A stretch of 33,037 nucleotides of DNA from the NCBI GenBank assembly GCA_029259455.1, contig JAPDIT010000053.1:1-33037 (forward strand), in the 5' to 3' direction. Below are positions 1-14,000 of this stretch, piece after piece (position 1 is the first letter of the stretch; each line of letters opens with the position of its first letter). This DNA is from Archaeoglobi archaeon (GTDB taxonomy: Archaea > Halobacteriota > Archaeoglobi > Archaeoglobales > Archaeoglobaceae). The notes under the pieces are model-generated. The model saw nothing but the letters and a program-made list of their open reading frames with translations. It was not told the origin of the DNA and did no database searches. A program made the translations under genes and the position numbers.

Positions 1-75
1 TACTTTATTTCTCTCGAAGATGTTGAATCTCAGCATCTCAATCAGGTCATTTTCTGCTATATCCGCCGTCACCAT
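1..75 (-). CDS. 5' end of an unrecognised gene, cut by the window edge
   Basis: An open frame starts with ATG at 75 on the minus strand and runs 25 codons off the left edge (begins MVTADIAENDLIEML). Its support is positional. A TATA-like box on the same strand at 97-107 has its centre about 27 nt upstream of the ATG, the distance expected if transcription starts at the start codon, so the mRNA would be leaderless. No Shine-Dalgarno is visible. I do not recognise the family and too little is present to assign a function. It lies just downstream of the ABC permease on the same strand but appears to have its own promoter. Confidence 0.45.
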   Translation of the reverse strand, partial: MVTADIAENDLIEMLRFNIFERNKV

Positions 76-96
76 AAAGTGAATAGATGCTGCCCA

Positions 97-107
97 ATAT
101 ATTTATA
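97..107 (-). promoter_or_regulatory. TATA box for the left-edge gene
   Basis: The minus strand reads TATAAATATA here, a good match to the archaeal TATA element. It is centred about 27 nt from the ATG at 75. It overlaps the stop codon and last codons of the ABC permease, so the downstream gene's promoter is embedded in the end of the upstream gene. Confidence 0.5.
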
Positions 108-879
108 CTATTCTATGCTTATTCGGATACATCCCAGTACTTCTCTCAAAGGAAACCATTGCAGTGTAAAGCATTACTGCTGTTAGCACCAGAAGGATTA
201 GCAGGCTTTGGTGAAGTGGAAAAATCCCGCTCGCTCCAGTAAGCAGAACTCTTGATGCTTCAACGGCGTAAGTGAGCGGATTGACGAGTGCGAGTACTTT
301 CATCCATGAAGGCATGAAAGAAATGGGATAAATTGCTCCGCTGAGGAAATCAATGGAAGCATCACGAGAGCCATCATCATCTGAAAGCCCTCCATGCTTC
401 TCATTCTTGCTGCAATGCTCACTCCGAAGCTGGAGAAGGCGACAGCAAGAAGAAATCCAACCAAGAGCCAGAATCACACCGAAAATGTCGATTTTGGCAA
501 TGAACAGAGTAAGGGAGAGTATAATGGCACCCTGAAGTGTTGCTACTGCTGAATCACCAAAAATTCTGCCAGCTATCGTTTCCTTTCTCGATGCAGGGGC
601 GACAAGCACTTCTTTCAAAAATCCGAATTCCCTGTCCCAAATGACGCTGATCCCACTCACAAAGCTCTGGTTGAAGACGGTCATGGCGAATATACCGGGG
701 GAGAGGTAGGTGAGGTAGTCAACCCCACCGAAAATGCTTGTATCTCTAAAAGCGCGGCTCCATCCGATGCCGAAGAAAGTCAGCCAGACAAGAGGGTTTA
801 TAATCATCCCTGCAACTCTTGATCTGGCCCTCAAAAACCGTTTTACCTGCCTGTAAACCATGATTTCAAACGCCCTCAT
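103..879 (-). CDS. ABC-2 type export permease with two compensating frameshifts
   Basis: This is a membrane permease of the ABC-2/DrrB drug- or polysaccharide-export type, partner of the ATPase just upstream (1 nt gap). The N-terminus has the usual short amphipathic stretch and first membrane segment (INPLVWLTFFGIGW). A conserved WDREFGFLKEVLVAPASR loop follows near residues 80-100, and the C-terminal half has FLSGAIYPISFMPSWMK and NPLTYAVEASR, all typical of the family. Residues about 139-176 are anomalous: charged and cysteine-rich where a membrane helix belongs. Reading that stretch in the neighbouring frame gives a normal family sequence (FLLAVAFSSFGVSIAARM, then MEGFQMMMALVMLPLI). This implies one extra base near 457-465 and one missing base in the A run near 346-348. 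The 258-residue length is normal. As written, the protein is probably misread or nonfunctional. Confidence 0.8.
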   Translation of the reverse strand: MRAFEIMVYRQVKRFLRARSRVAGMIINPLVWLTFFGIGWSRAFRDTSIFGGVDYLTYLSPGIFAMTVFNQSFVSGISVIWDREFGFLKEVLVAPASRKETIAGRIFGDSAVATLQGAIILSLTLFIAKIDIFGVILALGWISSCCRLLQLRSEHCSKNEKHGGLSDDDGSRDASIDFLSGAIYPISFMPSWMKVLALVNPLTYAVEASRVLLTGASGIFPLHQSLLILLVLTAVMLYTAMVSFERSTGMYPNKHRIV

Positions 880-880
880 G

Positions 881-1294
881 CTACCGCCTTATCCTTGCCC
901 TGGTAATCCCCTTCATCAGATTTCCACCCTCACCCCTAATCTCTCTCCCGGTGAGGTGAAGGAAAACATCGTTGAGAGTGGGTCTGTGATATGCGATCTC
1001 TAAAATTTTAATGCCCTTCCTTTCTGCGGCCTCAAAAATTTTGGGAATGGCCTCACTTGCATTTGAAACATCAATTCTGATTCTGCCGTCTGGCAAAACA
1101 ACACAATTGCCCAAATCAGTTTCAAAGCACTCAGCCCCATTTTCAGCCTTCAGATAAACCACGTCACTCCCCACAAGCTTTTTGAGCTCTTCAACAGTTC
1201 CATCTGCAATAATCCTGCCGTGGTCGATTATCGCAACTCTGTCTGCAAGCCTTTCCGCCTCCTCCATATAGTGAGTTGTAAGGAAAATCGTCAT
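881..1294 (-). CDS. ABC-2 transporter ATPase, C-terminal fragment
   Basis: This is the continuation of the ATPase encoded at 1291-1848, in a different frame. It begins [20 protein letters not shown], which is the segment that follows the D-loop in DrrA-type ATPases and carries the H-loop histidine (TTHYMEEAE). The rest is the C-terminal accessory domain of export-type ATPases ([17 protein letters not shown], later [16 protein letters not shown]). An ATPase without its H-loop cannot work alone, so this and the upstream fragment are best read as one gene broken by a single-base deletion near 1300. The ATG used here is internal to the original gene. The ATGA overlap with the upstream fragment looks like ordinary coupling but is coincidental. 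Confidence 0.8.
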   Translation of the reverse strand: MTIFLTTHYMEEAERLADRVAIIDHGRIIADGTVEELKKLVGSDVVYLKAENGAECFETDLGNCVVLPDGRIRIDVSNASEAIPKIFEAAERKGIKILEIAYHRPTLNDVFLHLTGREIRGEGGNLMKGITRARIRR

Positions 1295-1848
1295 TTCCTG
1301 CTCTCCTTCATCGCCTCAATGTAACTCCACACGTGGGCTCTTGTTTGAGGGTCTAGGCCAAGTGTAGGCTCGTCCAGAAATAGCACTTCGGGATGATGCA
1401 GCAGAGACCTCGCTATTTCCAGCCTCCTCTGCATCCCCCCACTGAAGTATTTGACAAGCTTGTTTCGAAACTCCCACAGTTCCACAAACTTCAAAAGCTC
1501 CTCAACTTTCTCCTTCAGCTCTCTGCCTTTCAAACCATAAACCCCACCGTGAACGAGCATGTTCTCGTAAGCTGTAAGGTCTCTGTCCACGCTCGGATCC
1601 TGAAAAACTATGCCAATCCTTTTTCTCACCTCCTTGGCATCTTTCACAACATCGTAGCCCGCAACAATTGCCTTTCCTGAAGTGGGCTTGAGAAGTGTCG
1701 TGAGAATATGAACAGTCGTTGTCTTTCCAGCCCCGTTTGGGCCGAGAAAGGCGAAAATCTCACCTTTTTTCACCTTGAAGCTGACACCTTTAACCGCCTC
1801 GAAATCCCCAAATTTCTTTACGAGATTCTCAACTTCGATGGCATACAT
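1291..1848 (-). CDS. ABC-2 transporter ATPase, N-terminal fragment
   Basis: This is the nucleotide-binding subunit of an ABC exporter of the DrrA/CcmA type. It has Walker A (GPNGAGKTT, near residue 36), the Q-loop ([17 protein letters not shown]), the signature motif ([15 protein letters not shown]), Walker B ([14 protein letters not shown]) and the D-loop. The frame then ends after KESRK. Intact relatives continue directly into the H-loop, which here lies in the next frame at 881-1294. The likely lesion is loss of one base in the GAGAGCAGG stretch near 1300. The start ATG at 1848 is preceded by a strong GGTGAGGGGGGAG Shine-Dalgarno. It would form an operon with the permease at 103-879. Confidence 0.85.
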   Translation of the reverse strand: MYAIEVENLVKKFGDFEAVKGVSFKVKKGEIFAFLGPNGAGKTTTVHILTTLLKPTSGKAIVAGYDVVKDAKEVRKRIGIVFQDPSVDRDLTAYENMLVHGGVYGLKGRELKEKVEELLKFVELWEFRNKLVKYFSGGMQRRLEIARSLLHHPEVLFLDEPTLGLDPQTRAHVWSYIEAMKESRK

Positions 1849-1870
1849 TCTCCCCCCTCACCACACCGAC

Positions 1871-1880
1871 AAATATATCT
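1871..1880 (-). promoter_or_regulatory. TATA box for the ABC transporter operon
   Basis: The minus strand reads AGATATATTT, centred about 27 nt upstream of the ATPase ATG. This would put the transcription start almost at the start codon, which conflicts with the strong ribosome binding site between them (about 1852-1862). Either the start lies further upstream or the mRNA is near-leaderless. The region 1849-1951 is a divergent promoter region shared with the tRNA/RNA polymerase operon. Confidence 0.4.
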
Positions 1881-1920
1881 GTCTCTTCTGCATTTGCTTG
1901 TATCTGCGGAGCACGAAAAA

Positions 1921-1930
1921 GATTTAAATC
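1921..1930 (+). promoter_or_regulatory. TATA box for tRNA-Lys and possibly the RNA polymerase operon
   Basis: The palindromic gatttaaatc contains TTTAAAT centred 26 nt upstream of the first base of the tRNA, the canonical archaeal spacing. The preceding A-rich gaaaaa fits a weak BRE. No comparably placed box is seen for rpoH itself. Confidence 0.6.
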
Positions 1931-1951
1931 TTCACCCTTCCACATAGTTGA

Positions 1952-2025
1952 GGGCTCGTAGCTCAGCCAGGCAGAGCGACGGGCTTTTAACCCGTCGGTC
2001 GCGGGTTCAAATCCCGTCGAGCCCG
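1952..2025 (+). tRNA. tRNA-Lys, anticodon TTT
   Basis: The cloverleaf closes fully. The acceptor stem GGGCTCG pairs with CGAGCCC (2018-2024), with discriminator G at 2025. The D-arm contains AGCCAGGCA, and the anticodon stem ACGGG/CCCGT encloses loop CTTTTAA, so the anticodon is TTT. The T-arm is CGGG/CCCG with TTCAAAT. No intron is present. The CCA end is not encoded (GTATTT follows). It lies 24 nt before rpoH on the same strand. Confidence 0.97.
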
Positions 2026-2049
2026 TATTTAAAAATCGGGAGGATCAAA

Positions 2050-2280
2050 ATGAAGTTCAAACTGCAGGACCATATGTTCGTTCCAAAGCATGAAGTTTTG
2101 AGTAAAGAGGAAGCAGAAGAGCTTTTAAAAATACTGGGAATTGGAAAAGAGCAGCTTCCAAAAATTAGGGCGGACGATCCAATAGCCAAGGAGATTGGAG
2201 CCAAACCTGGGGATATTGTGAAGATAACAAGGAAAAGCTTAACTGCAGGAGAGAGTGTTTTTTACAGATTGGTTGTATGA
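2050..2280 (+). CDS. rpoH: DNA-directed RNA polymerase subunit H (Rpo5)
   Basis: This 76-residue subunit corresponds to the C-terminal assembly domain of eukaryotic RPB5 and sits in the lower jaw of RNA polymerase near downstream DNA. The family signature is clear: [19 protein letters not shown] near the start, then [24 protein letters not shown] and a C-terminal ESVFYRLVV. The start ATG at 2050 follows a GGGAGG ribosome binding site (2038-2043). It is the first gene of the RNA polymerase operon, with rpoB2 starting 22 nt downstream. An open frame continues upstream through the tRNA, but that is not coding. Confidence 0.97.
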   Translation: MKFKLQDHMFVPKHEVLSKEEAEELLKILGIGKEQLPKIRADDPIAKEIGAKPGDIVKITRKSLTAGESVFYRLVV

Positions 2281-2302
2281 TGGAGTGTGAAGGTGAGATA
2301 GC

Positions 2303-3841
2303 ATGCTCGACACTCGCGTTTTGGCTAGGGCATACTTTACTCATGAAAGATTGGTGAAGCACCAGATCGACTCATTCAACAGGTTCATAGATGAGGGTTT
2401 GCAGAATGTGATTGACGAGCAGGGGGTTATTGAGCTCGATATACCGGATACTTACGTTGAGCTGGGGAGAATTAGGGTCGGTACACCCATGATAAAGGAG
2501 GCAGAGGGGACAACAATGCCTCTGCTACCAGCAGACGCAAGGCTGAGAAACCTTAACTACGCTGCACCAATCTATCTCGAATGCACTGTTTATGATGAGG
2601 GAAAACCCCTCGAAACGGAGTATGTGCAGATTGGAATGCTTCCTGTGATGGTGAAGTCCAAAATCTGCAATCTCAATCCTGCTTTCATCGACTCTGTGCT
2701 TGAGAGGGTAAGGAAAGTGGATAACCTTCAGGATCTCAGCTATGAAGAGAAGCTCTGCATCGCCGGTGAAGATCCCTACGATCCGGGTGGATATTTCATA
2801 ATTAACGGAACGGAAAGAGCACTCGTAACGCTGGAAGATTTATCACCGAACAAGATTCTGCTTGAAAGGGAAGAGAAGTACGGAGAAATGGTTGAGCTTG
2901 CAAAGTGCTTCTCTCAGAGGGCAGGCTACAGAGCTCTTATCGTGGTTGAGAGGGGAAGGAACAACATACTTGAAGTAACCTTCCCGCAACTTCCCAAACC
3001 AATCAAGTTCGTCACGCTGATGAGAGCTCTTGGCGTTGAGACTGATCAGGAAATCGTTGAGATGGTGAGCACGAATCCCGAAATAATGAAGTACATGCTT
3101 CAGAACATCGAGGAGGCTGATGTAGGTAGTCAGGAGGAGGCTATAGAATACATAGGAAGGAGGGTAGCTCCGGGCCAGAGCAGAGAATACAGGTATCAGA
3201 GGGCTGAGCAGGTTCTCGACCAGTACTTCCTGCCACATCTCGGGACGGATAAGGAATCAAGGAGAGCAAAGGCCTTCTTCCTTGCAAGAATGGCAGAAGC
3301 AGTTTTCGAGCTTTATCTGGGTTATAAAAGGGAGGACGATAAAGACCACTACGCCAACAAGAGATTAAAGCTCGCTGGAGACCTCATGGAGGAGATATTC
3401 AGAGTTGCGTTTCTGAGGCTAATCAAGGACGTGAAATATCAGCTTGAAAGGGCGAAAATCAGGGGAAGGCCGCTTAAGATGTCAACAGCTGTGAGGAGCG
3501 ACGTTTTAACTGACAGGCTCATGCATCCGATGGCCACAGGAAACTGGGTTGGTGGAAGGACTGGTGTATCACAGCTAATCGACAGGCACAACTACATTTC
3601 CGTTCTCTCTCACCTCAGAAGAGTTGTTTCACCACTTTCAAGGTCTCAGCCCCATTTCGAGGCGAGAGATTTACATCCCACACAGTGGGGCAGAATATGT
3701 CCGAGTGAAACTCCTGAAGGCCCGAACTGTGGCCTTGTTAAGAACTTTGCCGAGTATGCTGAAGTTAGTGTTGGTACAGACGAGGAGGAAATTAAGAAGG
3801 TCGTTTTCAAGCTTGGTGTTGAGCCGATAAGAGGTGAGTGA
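2303..3841 (+). CDS. rpoB2: RNA polymerase subunit B'' (N-terminal half of Rpo2)
   Basis: This is the N-terminal half of the second-largest RNA polymerase subunit (512 aa), covering the protrusion, lobe and fork regions that hold the DNA and the non-template strand. Diagnostic stretches are YFTHERLVKHQIDSFNRFI near the N-terminus, DPYDPGGYFIINGTERALV near residue 155, and the C-terminal fork segment HLRRVVSPLSRSQPHFEARD followed by LHPTQWGRICPSETPEGPNC. An in-frame stop just upstream fixes the ATG at 2303, with AAGGTGAG as the ribosome binding site. The stop TGA is immediately followed by the ATG of rpoB1 with no spacer. A split B subunit is normal in Archaeoglobus and many methanogens. Confidence 0.97.
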   Translation: MLDTRVLARAYFTHERLVKHQIDSFNRFIDEGLQNVIDEQGVIELDIPDTYVELGRIRVGTPMIKEAEGTTMPLLPADARLRNLNYAAPIYLECTVYDEGKPLETEYVQIGMLPVMVKSKICNLNPAFIDSVLERVRKVDNLQDLSYEEKLCIAGEDPYDPGGYFIINGTERALVTLEDLSPNKILLEREEKYGEMVELAKCFSQRAGYRALIVVERGRNNILEVTFPQLPKPIKFVTLMRALGVETDQEIVEMVSTNPEIMKYMLQNIEEADVGSQEEAIEYIGRRVAPGQSREYRYQRAEQVLDQYFLPHLGTDKESRRAKAFFLARMAEAVFELYLGYKREDDKDHYANKRLKLAGDLMEEIFRVAFLRLIKDVKYQLERAKIRGRPLKMSTAVRSDVLTDRLMHPMATGNWVGGRTGVSQLIDRHNYISVLSHLRRVVSPLSRSQPHFEARDLHPTQWGRICPSETPEGPNCGLVKNFAEYAEVSVGTDEEEIKKVVFKLGVEPIRGE

Positions 3842-5656
<1,815 letters not shown>

Positions 5657-5667
5657 GGTGAAGTGAA

Positions 5668-9667
<4,000 letters not shown>

Positions 9668-9686
9668 TCCTTTTGGGGGGTTCGGC

Positions 9687-10106
9687 ATGAGCGTTAAACT
9701 GTCGGCAGATGGCATCAGATATCTAACCCTTTTTGAAAATCTTACGGGGGCGAGCGTCAAGGACTGCTTGGTCTACGACGATAGGGTGGTTTTCGTTGTA
9801 AGAAGGGGACACATGGGCATTGCAATAGGCAAAGGTGGCATTAACGTCGAAAGGGCGAGAGAGTTAATAGGGAAGCGAATTGAAATCATTGAGCATTCAG
9901 AAGACCCGGCGGAGTTTATTGCCAATATTTTTAAACCCATTAAGGTCAACGTCAAATTAATGGAGAAAGAGGGTGCGAAAATAGCAGTAGTTAGTGTAAG
10001 TCCAGATTTAAAAGGAATAGTGATTGGAAAAGGTGGTAAAAACATTAATAAAGCCAAAGAACTGGCTAAGAGGCATCACGATATTGAGGATGTAATAGTA
10101 AGGTGA
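9687..10106 (+). CDS. nusA: NusA-like KH-domain transcription factor
   Basis: This short archaeal NusA (139 aa) consists of little more than two KH RNA-binding domains. The GxxG loops are visible as GIAIGKGGINVERARELIG (about residues 47-65) and GIVIGKGGKNINKAKELA (about 112-129). It lacks the N-terminal polymerase-binding and S1 domains of bacterial NusA. Its role is presumed to be in transcription elongation or termination, by homology and by its fixed position behind the polymerase genes. The ATG at 9687 follows GGGGGG, and rps12 starts 6 nt downstream. Confidence 0.93.
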   Translation: MSVKLSADGIRYLTLFENLTGASVKDCLVYDDRVVFVVRRGHMGIAIGKGGINVERARELIGKRIEIIEHSEDPAEFIANIFKPIKVNVKLMEKEGAKIAVVSVSPDLKGIVIGKGGKNINKAKELAKRHHDIEDVIVR

Positions 10107-10112
10107 TGAAAT

Positions 10113-10541
10113 ATGGGTAGAGGATTATTCGCAGCAAGAAAGCTCATGGAAAACAGGAAGAAGTTCAGGTGGAGTGACAGGAGATTCGTCAGAAGAGTCC
10201 TTGGTCTTGCTGCCAAAGCTGATCCGCTTGAAGGAGCACCGATGGCGAGAGGAATAGTTCTGGAGAAGATAGGAATTGAGGCCAGACAGCCCAACTCTGC
10301 CATTAGAAAGGCTGTCAGGGTTCAGCTAATTAAGAACGGCAGGCAGATTACGGCCTTCTGTCCCGGGGACGGAGCGATAAACTTCATCGACGAGCACGAT
10401 GAAGTGATTGTCGAGAAAATCGGAGGAAGGATGGGGAGGAGCATGGGTGACATTCCTGGAGTGAGATACAAAGTAGTCAAGGTGAATGACACCAGTCTCA
10501 AGGAGCTTGTAAGGGGCAGAAAGGAGAAGAGGCTGAGGTGA
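10113..10541 (+). CDS. rps12: Ribosomal protein uS12
   Basis: This decoding-centre protein of the small subunit has 142 residues, the usual archaeal length. The N-terminus [11 protein letters not shown] is archaeal. The decoding loops are conserved: [20 protein letters not shown] (about 55-74) and the [20 protein letters not shown] segment (about 106-125). The start follows AAGGTGATG at the end of nusA. It is co-transcribed with rps7 and fusA as in the str-type operon shared with bacteria. Confidence 0.97.
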   Translation: MGRGLFAARKLMENRKKFRWSDRRFVRRVLGLAAKADPLEGAPMARGIVLEKIGIEARQPNSAIRKAVRVQLIKNGRQITAFCPGDGAINFIDEHDEVIVEKIGGRMGRSMGDIPGVRYKVVKVNDTSLKELVRGRKEKRLR

Positions 10542-10545
10542 AGGT

Positions 10546-11130
10546 ATGAAATACGGTTTTACAAAGGAGGAACTTCTGGTTTTCGGCAAATACGATCCGA
10601 GTGAAGTACAAATTAACGACCCGGCACTGGAGAGCTACATCTGTCTTGAGCCGAAGTACGTCCCGCACAACCACGGAAGGCATGCAAATATTCCATTTGC
10701 TAAGCAAAAGGTTTTCATCGTTGAAAGACTGATTAACAAGGTAATGAGAAAAGGTCACAATACTGGAAAGAAGATTCTCGCCTACAACATCGTTAAAGAG
10801 GCCTTTGAAATTATTGAGAAAAAGACAAAGAAGAACCCTATTCAAGTTCTTGTTGATGCGATTATCAATGCGGGGCCGAGGGAGGAGGTTGTAAGGCTTA
10901 AGTATGGAGGCATAGCCGTTCCCAAGGCTGTTGACACCTCAAGCTCAAGGAGAGTTGATGTCGCTCTCAGAAACATCGCTGAGGGGGCGAGAAGAGCGGC
11001 ATTTAAATCAAAGAGAAATATAGCCCAGTGTCTGGCGGATGAGATTATCGCTGCTGCAAATAATGAAAGCAGGAGCTATGCTATTGCCAAGAAGGAAGAA
11101 GTTGAGAGAGTGGCTAAGTCAGCGAGGTGA
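10546..11130 (+). CDS. rps7: Ribosomal protein uS7
   Basis: This 194-residue head protein of the 30S subunit nucleates assembly of the 16S rRNA 3' domain and touches tRNA in the E site. Recognisable segments are [40 protein letters not shown] and the basic [19 protein letters not shown]. The start ATG at 10546 follows GAGGTGAAGGT. Its last codons contain GAGGTGA, which serves as the ribosome binding site for fusA. Confidence 0.97.
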   Translation: MKYGFTKEELLVFGKYDPSEVQINDPALESYICLEPKYVPHNHGRHANIPFAKQKVFIVERLINKVMRKGHNTGKKILAYNIVKEAFEIIEKKTKKNPIQVLVDAIINAGPREEVVRLKYGGIAVPKAVDTSSSRRVDVALRNIAEGARRAAFKSKRNIAQCLADEIIAAANNESRSYAIAKKEEVERVAKSAR

Positions 11131-11135
11131 TTTCA

Positions 11136-13322
11136 GTGGCGAGAGCAAAGAAAGTTGACAAGATTAAAGAGTTAATGTGGAAACCGGAGTTCATAAGGAA
11201 CATAGGGATTGTTGCCCACATCGATCACGGTAAAACGACTCTGAGTGACAATCTTCTCGCAGGAGCGGGAATGATCAGCGAGGAACTTGCAGGGCAGCAG
11301 CTTTATCTTGATTTCGACGAGCAGGAGCAGGAGAGAGGGATTACAATCAACGCAGCAAACGTTTCGATGGTTCACGAGTATGAGGGAGAAGACTACCTCA
11401 TCAACCTGATAGACACTCCAGGACACGTGGACTTTGGAGGAGACGTGACGAGAGCGATGAGAGCTGTTGATGGTGTCATTGTGGTCGTTGACGCTGTTGA
11501 AGGAGTGATGCCCCAGACCGAGACCGTTTTGAGACAGGCGTTGAAGGAGAACGTTAAGCCAGTCTTATTCGTCAACAAGGTAGACAGGCTCATAAAGGAG
11601 CTTGAACTCACACCACAGCAGATGCAGGAGAGGCTGGTAAAAGTCATTACTGAAGTCAACAAGCTCATAAAAGCGATGAAGCCAGACAAGTACTCAGAGT
11701 GGAGGATAGATGTTGCCAATGGAAGCGCAGCGTTCGGTTCTGCACTTTACAACTGGGCTGTAAGCGTGCCATCACAGAAGAAGACAGGTATCGGTTTTAA
11801 GGAGGTTTACGAACACCTTAAGGAGGGTAAGGTTAAGGAGCTGGCAAAGAAGAGTCCTCTTTATCAGGTCGTCCTAGATATGGTTATAAGGCATCTGCCG
11901 TCACCAATACAGGCTCAGAAGGAGAGAATAGCCGTAATCTGGAAGGGAGATATCAACAGCGAAGTGGGAAATGCGATGGTAAACTGCGACCCGAATGGGC
12001 CAGTTGCGTTAATGATCACCAAAATCGTTGTTGAGCCTCAGGCGGGTGAGATTGCCGTCGGGAGACTTTACAGCGGAACCATAAGACCGGGTATGGAGCT
12101 TTACATAGTCGACAGAAAGGCGAAGAACAGAATCCAGACAGTTGGCCTTTATATGGGGCCAAGAAGAGTTGAAGTCGAGGAAATTCCTGCGGGTAACATT
12201 GTTGCAGTTGTAGGACTTAAGGACGCTGTTGCGGGTTCAACGTGCACTACAGTTGAGGATCTGACACCTTTCGAGAGCATAAAGCACTACAGCGAGCCCG
12301 TTGTGACGATGGCAATCGAGGCCAAAAACCCAAGGGATCTGCCGAAACTTATTGAGGTGCTGAGGAAGCTCGCGAAAGAGGATCCAACACTTCAGGTAAC
12401 TCTGAACGAGGAAACTGGAGAGCATCTAATAAGCGGAATGGGTGAGTTGCATCTGGAGGTTAAGGTTGAGAAAATCAGGAGAGACTACAAGCTTGATGTA
12501 ATTACCTCTCCGCCGATTGTTGTGTTCAGAGAGACCGTCACTGATACTTCACCTGTTGTTGAGGGCAAATCACCGAACAAGCACAACAGGTTCTACATCG
12601 TCGTTGAACCTCTACCAGAAAAGGTAATCCAGCTATTTAAAGAGGGCGTAGTTGACATGAAAATGGACAAGAAAGAAAGGAGGAGAATTTTACAGGAAGC
12701 TGGGCTCACAAGCGAGGAAGCTGCGGGAGCTGAAGAGTACTATGAAGGAAACCTCTTCTGTGACGTCACGAAGGGTATCCAGTACCTCAACGAGACTATG
12801 GAGCTGATCCTTGAGGGGTTCAGGGAGGCTATGAGGGCTGGGCCGATTGCAAGAGAACCGTGCATGGGAATAAAGGTGAAGCTTGTCGACTGTAAGCTGC
12901 ACGAGGATGCTGTGCACAGAGGACCAGCACAGGTAATTCCAGCGGTAAGGTCAGCAATTTTTGCAGCGATGCTGCAGGCAAAGCCAGCACTGCTTGAACC
13001 GTACCAGAAGATATTCATCACAGTCCCGCAGGACATGCTTGGAAACGTTACGAGGGAGATTCAGGGCAGGAGAGGACAGATACTCGAAATGAAAACAGAA
13101 GGTGACATGGTAACGATAATCGCAAAAGCCCCAGTTAAGGAGATGTTTGGGTTTGCTGGAGCAATAAGAGGTGCAACTTCCGGAAAGGCAATCTGGAGCA
13201 CCGAGCATGCGGGATTTGAACTCGTCCCGCAGAACCTTTTCGAGGAATTCGTGATGGAAGTGAGAAAAAGGAAGGGCCTGAAGCTTGAAATGCCAAAGCC
13301 TGAAGACTTTGTCGGGCTATAA
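11136..13322 (+). CDS. fusA: Translation elongation factor 2 (aEF-2)
   Basis: This ribosome translocase GTPase has 728 residues from the preferred start. G1 is [14 protein letters not shown], the switch I region includes QERGITI, G3 is [10 protein letters not shown] and G4 is NKVDR. Domains II-V follow at normal length, and the C-terminal [18 protein letters not shown] carries the histidine (about residue 691) at the expected diphthamide position. Two GTG starts are possible. GTG at 11127 overlaps the rps7 stop. GTG at 11136 sits 5 nt after GAGGTGA and gives [15 protein letters not shown], which fits the family better, so I chose it. The gene ends the RNA polymerase/str-type operon, and T-rich sequence follows the stop (ttttatctttt). 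Confidence 0.96.
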   Translation: MARAKKVDKIKELMWKPEFIRNIGIVAHIDHGKTTLSDNLLAGAGMISEELAGQQLYLDFDEQEQERGITINAANVSMVHEYEGEDYLINLIDTPGHVDFGGDVTRAMRAVDGVIVVVDAVEGVMPQTETVLRQALKENVKPVLFVNKVDRLIKELELTPQQMQERLVKVITEVNKLIKAMKPDKYSEWRIDVANGSAAFGSALYNWAVSVPSQKKTGIGFKEVYEHLKEGKVKELAKKSPLYQVVLDMVIRHLPSPIQAQKERIAVIWKGDINSEVGNAMVNCDPNGPVALMITKIVVEPQAGEIAVGRLYSGTIRPGMELYIVDRKAKNRIQTVGLYMGPRRVEVEEIPAGNIVAVVGLKDAVAGSTCTTVEDLTPFESIKHYSEPVVTMAIEAKNPRDLPKLIEVLRKLAKEDPTLQVTLNEETGEHLISGMGELHLEVKVEKIRRDYKLDVITSPPIVVFRETVTDTSPVVEGKSPNKHNRFYIVVEPLPEKVIQLFKEGVVDMKMDKKERRRILQEAGLTSEEAAGAEEYYEGNLFCDVTKGIQYLNETMELILEGFREAMRAGPIAREPCMGIKVKLVDCKLHEDAVHRGPAQVIPAVRSAIFAAMLQAKPALLEPYQKIFITVPQDMLGNVTREIQGRRGQILEMKTEGDMVTIIAKAPVKEMFGFAGAIRGATSGKAIWSTEHAGFELVPQNLFEEFVMEVRKRKGLKLEMPKPEDFVGL

Positions 13323-13336
13323 TTTTATCTTTTACC

Positions 13337-13966
13337 ATGCAAGAGCTCGAACCTGTTGATAGATTCACCTTTGCGTGTTATCCTGGAATAAAGTGTTTTA
13401 ACGAATGCTGTAAAAATCTGAACCTTGCCCTAACACCCTACGATGTCCTAAGGATGGCAAGAGGGCTGGGGATTACAACAACAGAATTTCTGGAAAAATA
13501 TACTTCAAGACACGTGGGCATCGCGACAGGACTGCCAGTTGTTGTGTTAAAGATGGTGGATGGAAGGTGTCCATTCGTAACTGACAGGGGTTGCAGCATC
13601 TATGCTTACCGCCCCACTCCGTGCAGACTCTACCCGCTTGCAAGGGTTAGGACTGGGGAAGAGGTGCACTATTATCTGCTGAAGGAGGACTTCTGTCTCG
13701 GACATGAAGAAGAAAGGGAGTGGAGTCCTGAAGAGTGGGTTGAAGACCAGAAAGCGATGGATTACAACAGTATGAACGACCTCTTTTTCGAGCTGATTTC
13801 GGCGAAAAACAGGTCGGGAAAGATGCTGAATGAAGAAGAAATTGAAGAAATCTACAGATGCTGCTTCGATATTGACAGCTTCAAGCTTGAGGTGGGGTTG
13901 AAGGATGATGTTGAGGCGCTGAAAGAGGGGATAAGGTACTCGATAGAAATCGTTTCCTCACTTTAA
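13337..13966 (+). CDS. YkgJ-family cysteine-cluster protein
   Basis: This 209-residue protein is of the YkgJ/CxxCxxCC type, presumed to bind zinc or an iron-sulfur cluster. Candidate ligands are Cys14, Cys20, Cys24 and Cys25 near the N-terminus and Cys78 (RCPFV), Cys86 (RGCSIYAYRP) and Cys96 (PCRLYPL), the usual spacing of the family. The C-terminal 90 residues are helical and less conserved. The biochemical function of this family is not established, though some members sit next to flagellin- or Fe-S-related genes. It lies 14 nt after fusA with no visible ribosome binding site. It could be read through from fusA or be leaderless. The iron-sulfur flavoprotein gene follows. Confidence 0.8.
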   Translation: MQELEPVDRFTFACYPGIKCFNECCKNLNLALTPYDVLRMARGLGITTTEFLEKYTSRHVGIATGLPVVVLKMVDGRCPFVTDRGCSIYAYRPTPCRLYPLARVRTGEEVHYYLLKEDFCLGHEEEREWSPEEWVEDQKAMDYNSMNDLFFELISAKNRSGKMLNEEEIEEIYRCCFDIDSFKLEVGLKDDVEALKEGIRYSIEIVSSL

Positions 13967-13970
13967 AAAA

Positions 13971-13980
13971 GGTTAAATAG
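13971..13980 (+). promoter_or_regulatory. TATA box for the iron-sulfur flavoprotein gene
   Basis: TTAAATA within ggttaaatag is centred at about 13976, 25 nt before the ATG at 14001. This predicts transcription starting at the start codon. The sequence before the ATG has no Shine-Dalgarno, which fits a leaderless mRNA. Confidence 0.6.
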
Positions 13981-14000
13981 TTTCTACTTTTATCGCTTCT

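Noticed and set aside
881-1848. Two separate, translationally coupled ABC genes with an ATGA overlap
   Set aside because: The break falls inside the catalytic core between the D-loop and H-loop, so it is one disrupted gene rather than two genuine ones.
2026-2036. TATTTAAAAAT as the rpoH promoter
   Set aside because: Its centre is only about 19 nt from the ATG, so transcription would begin inside the coding sequence.
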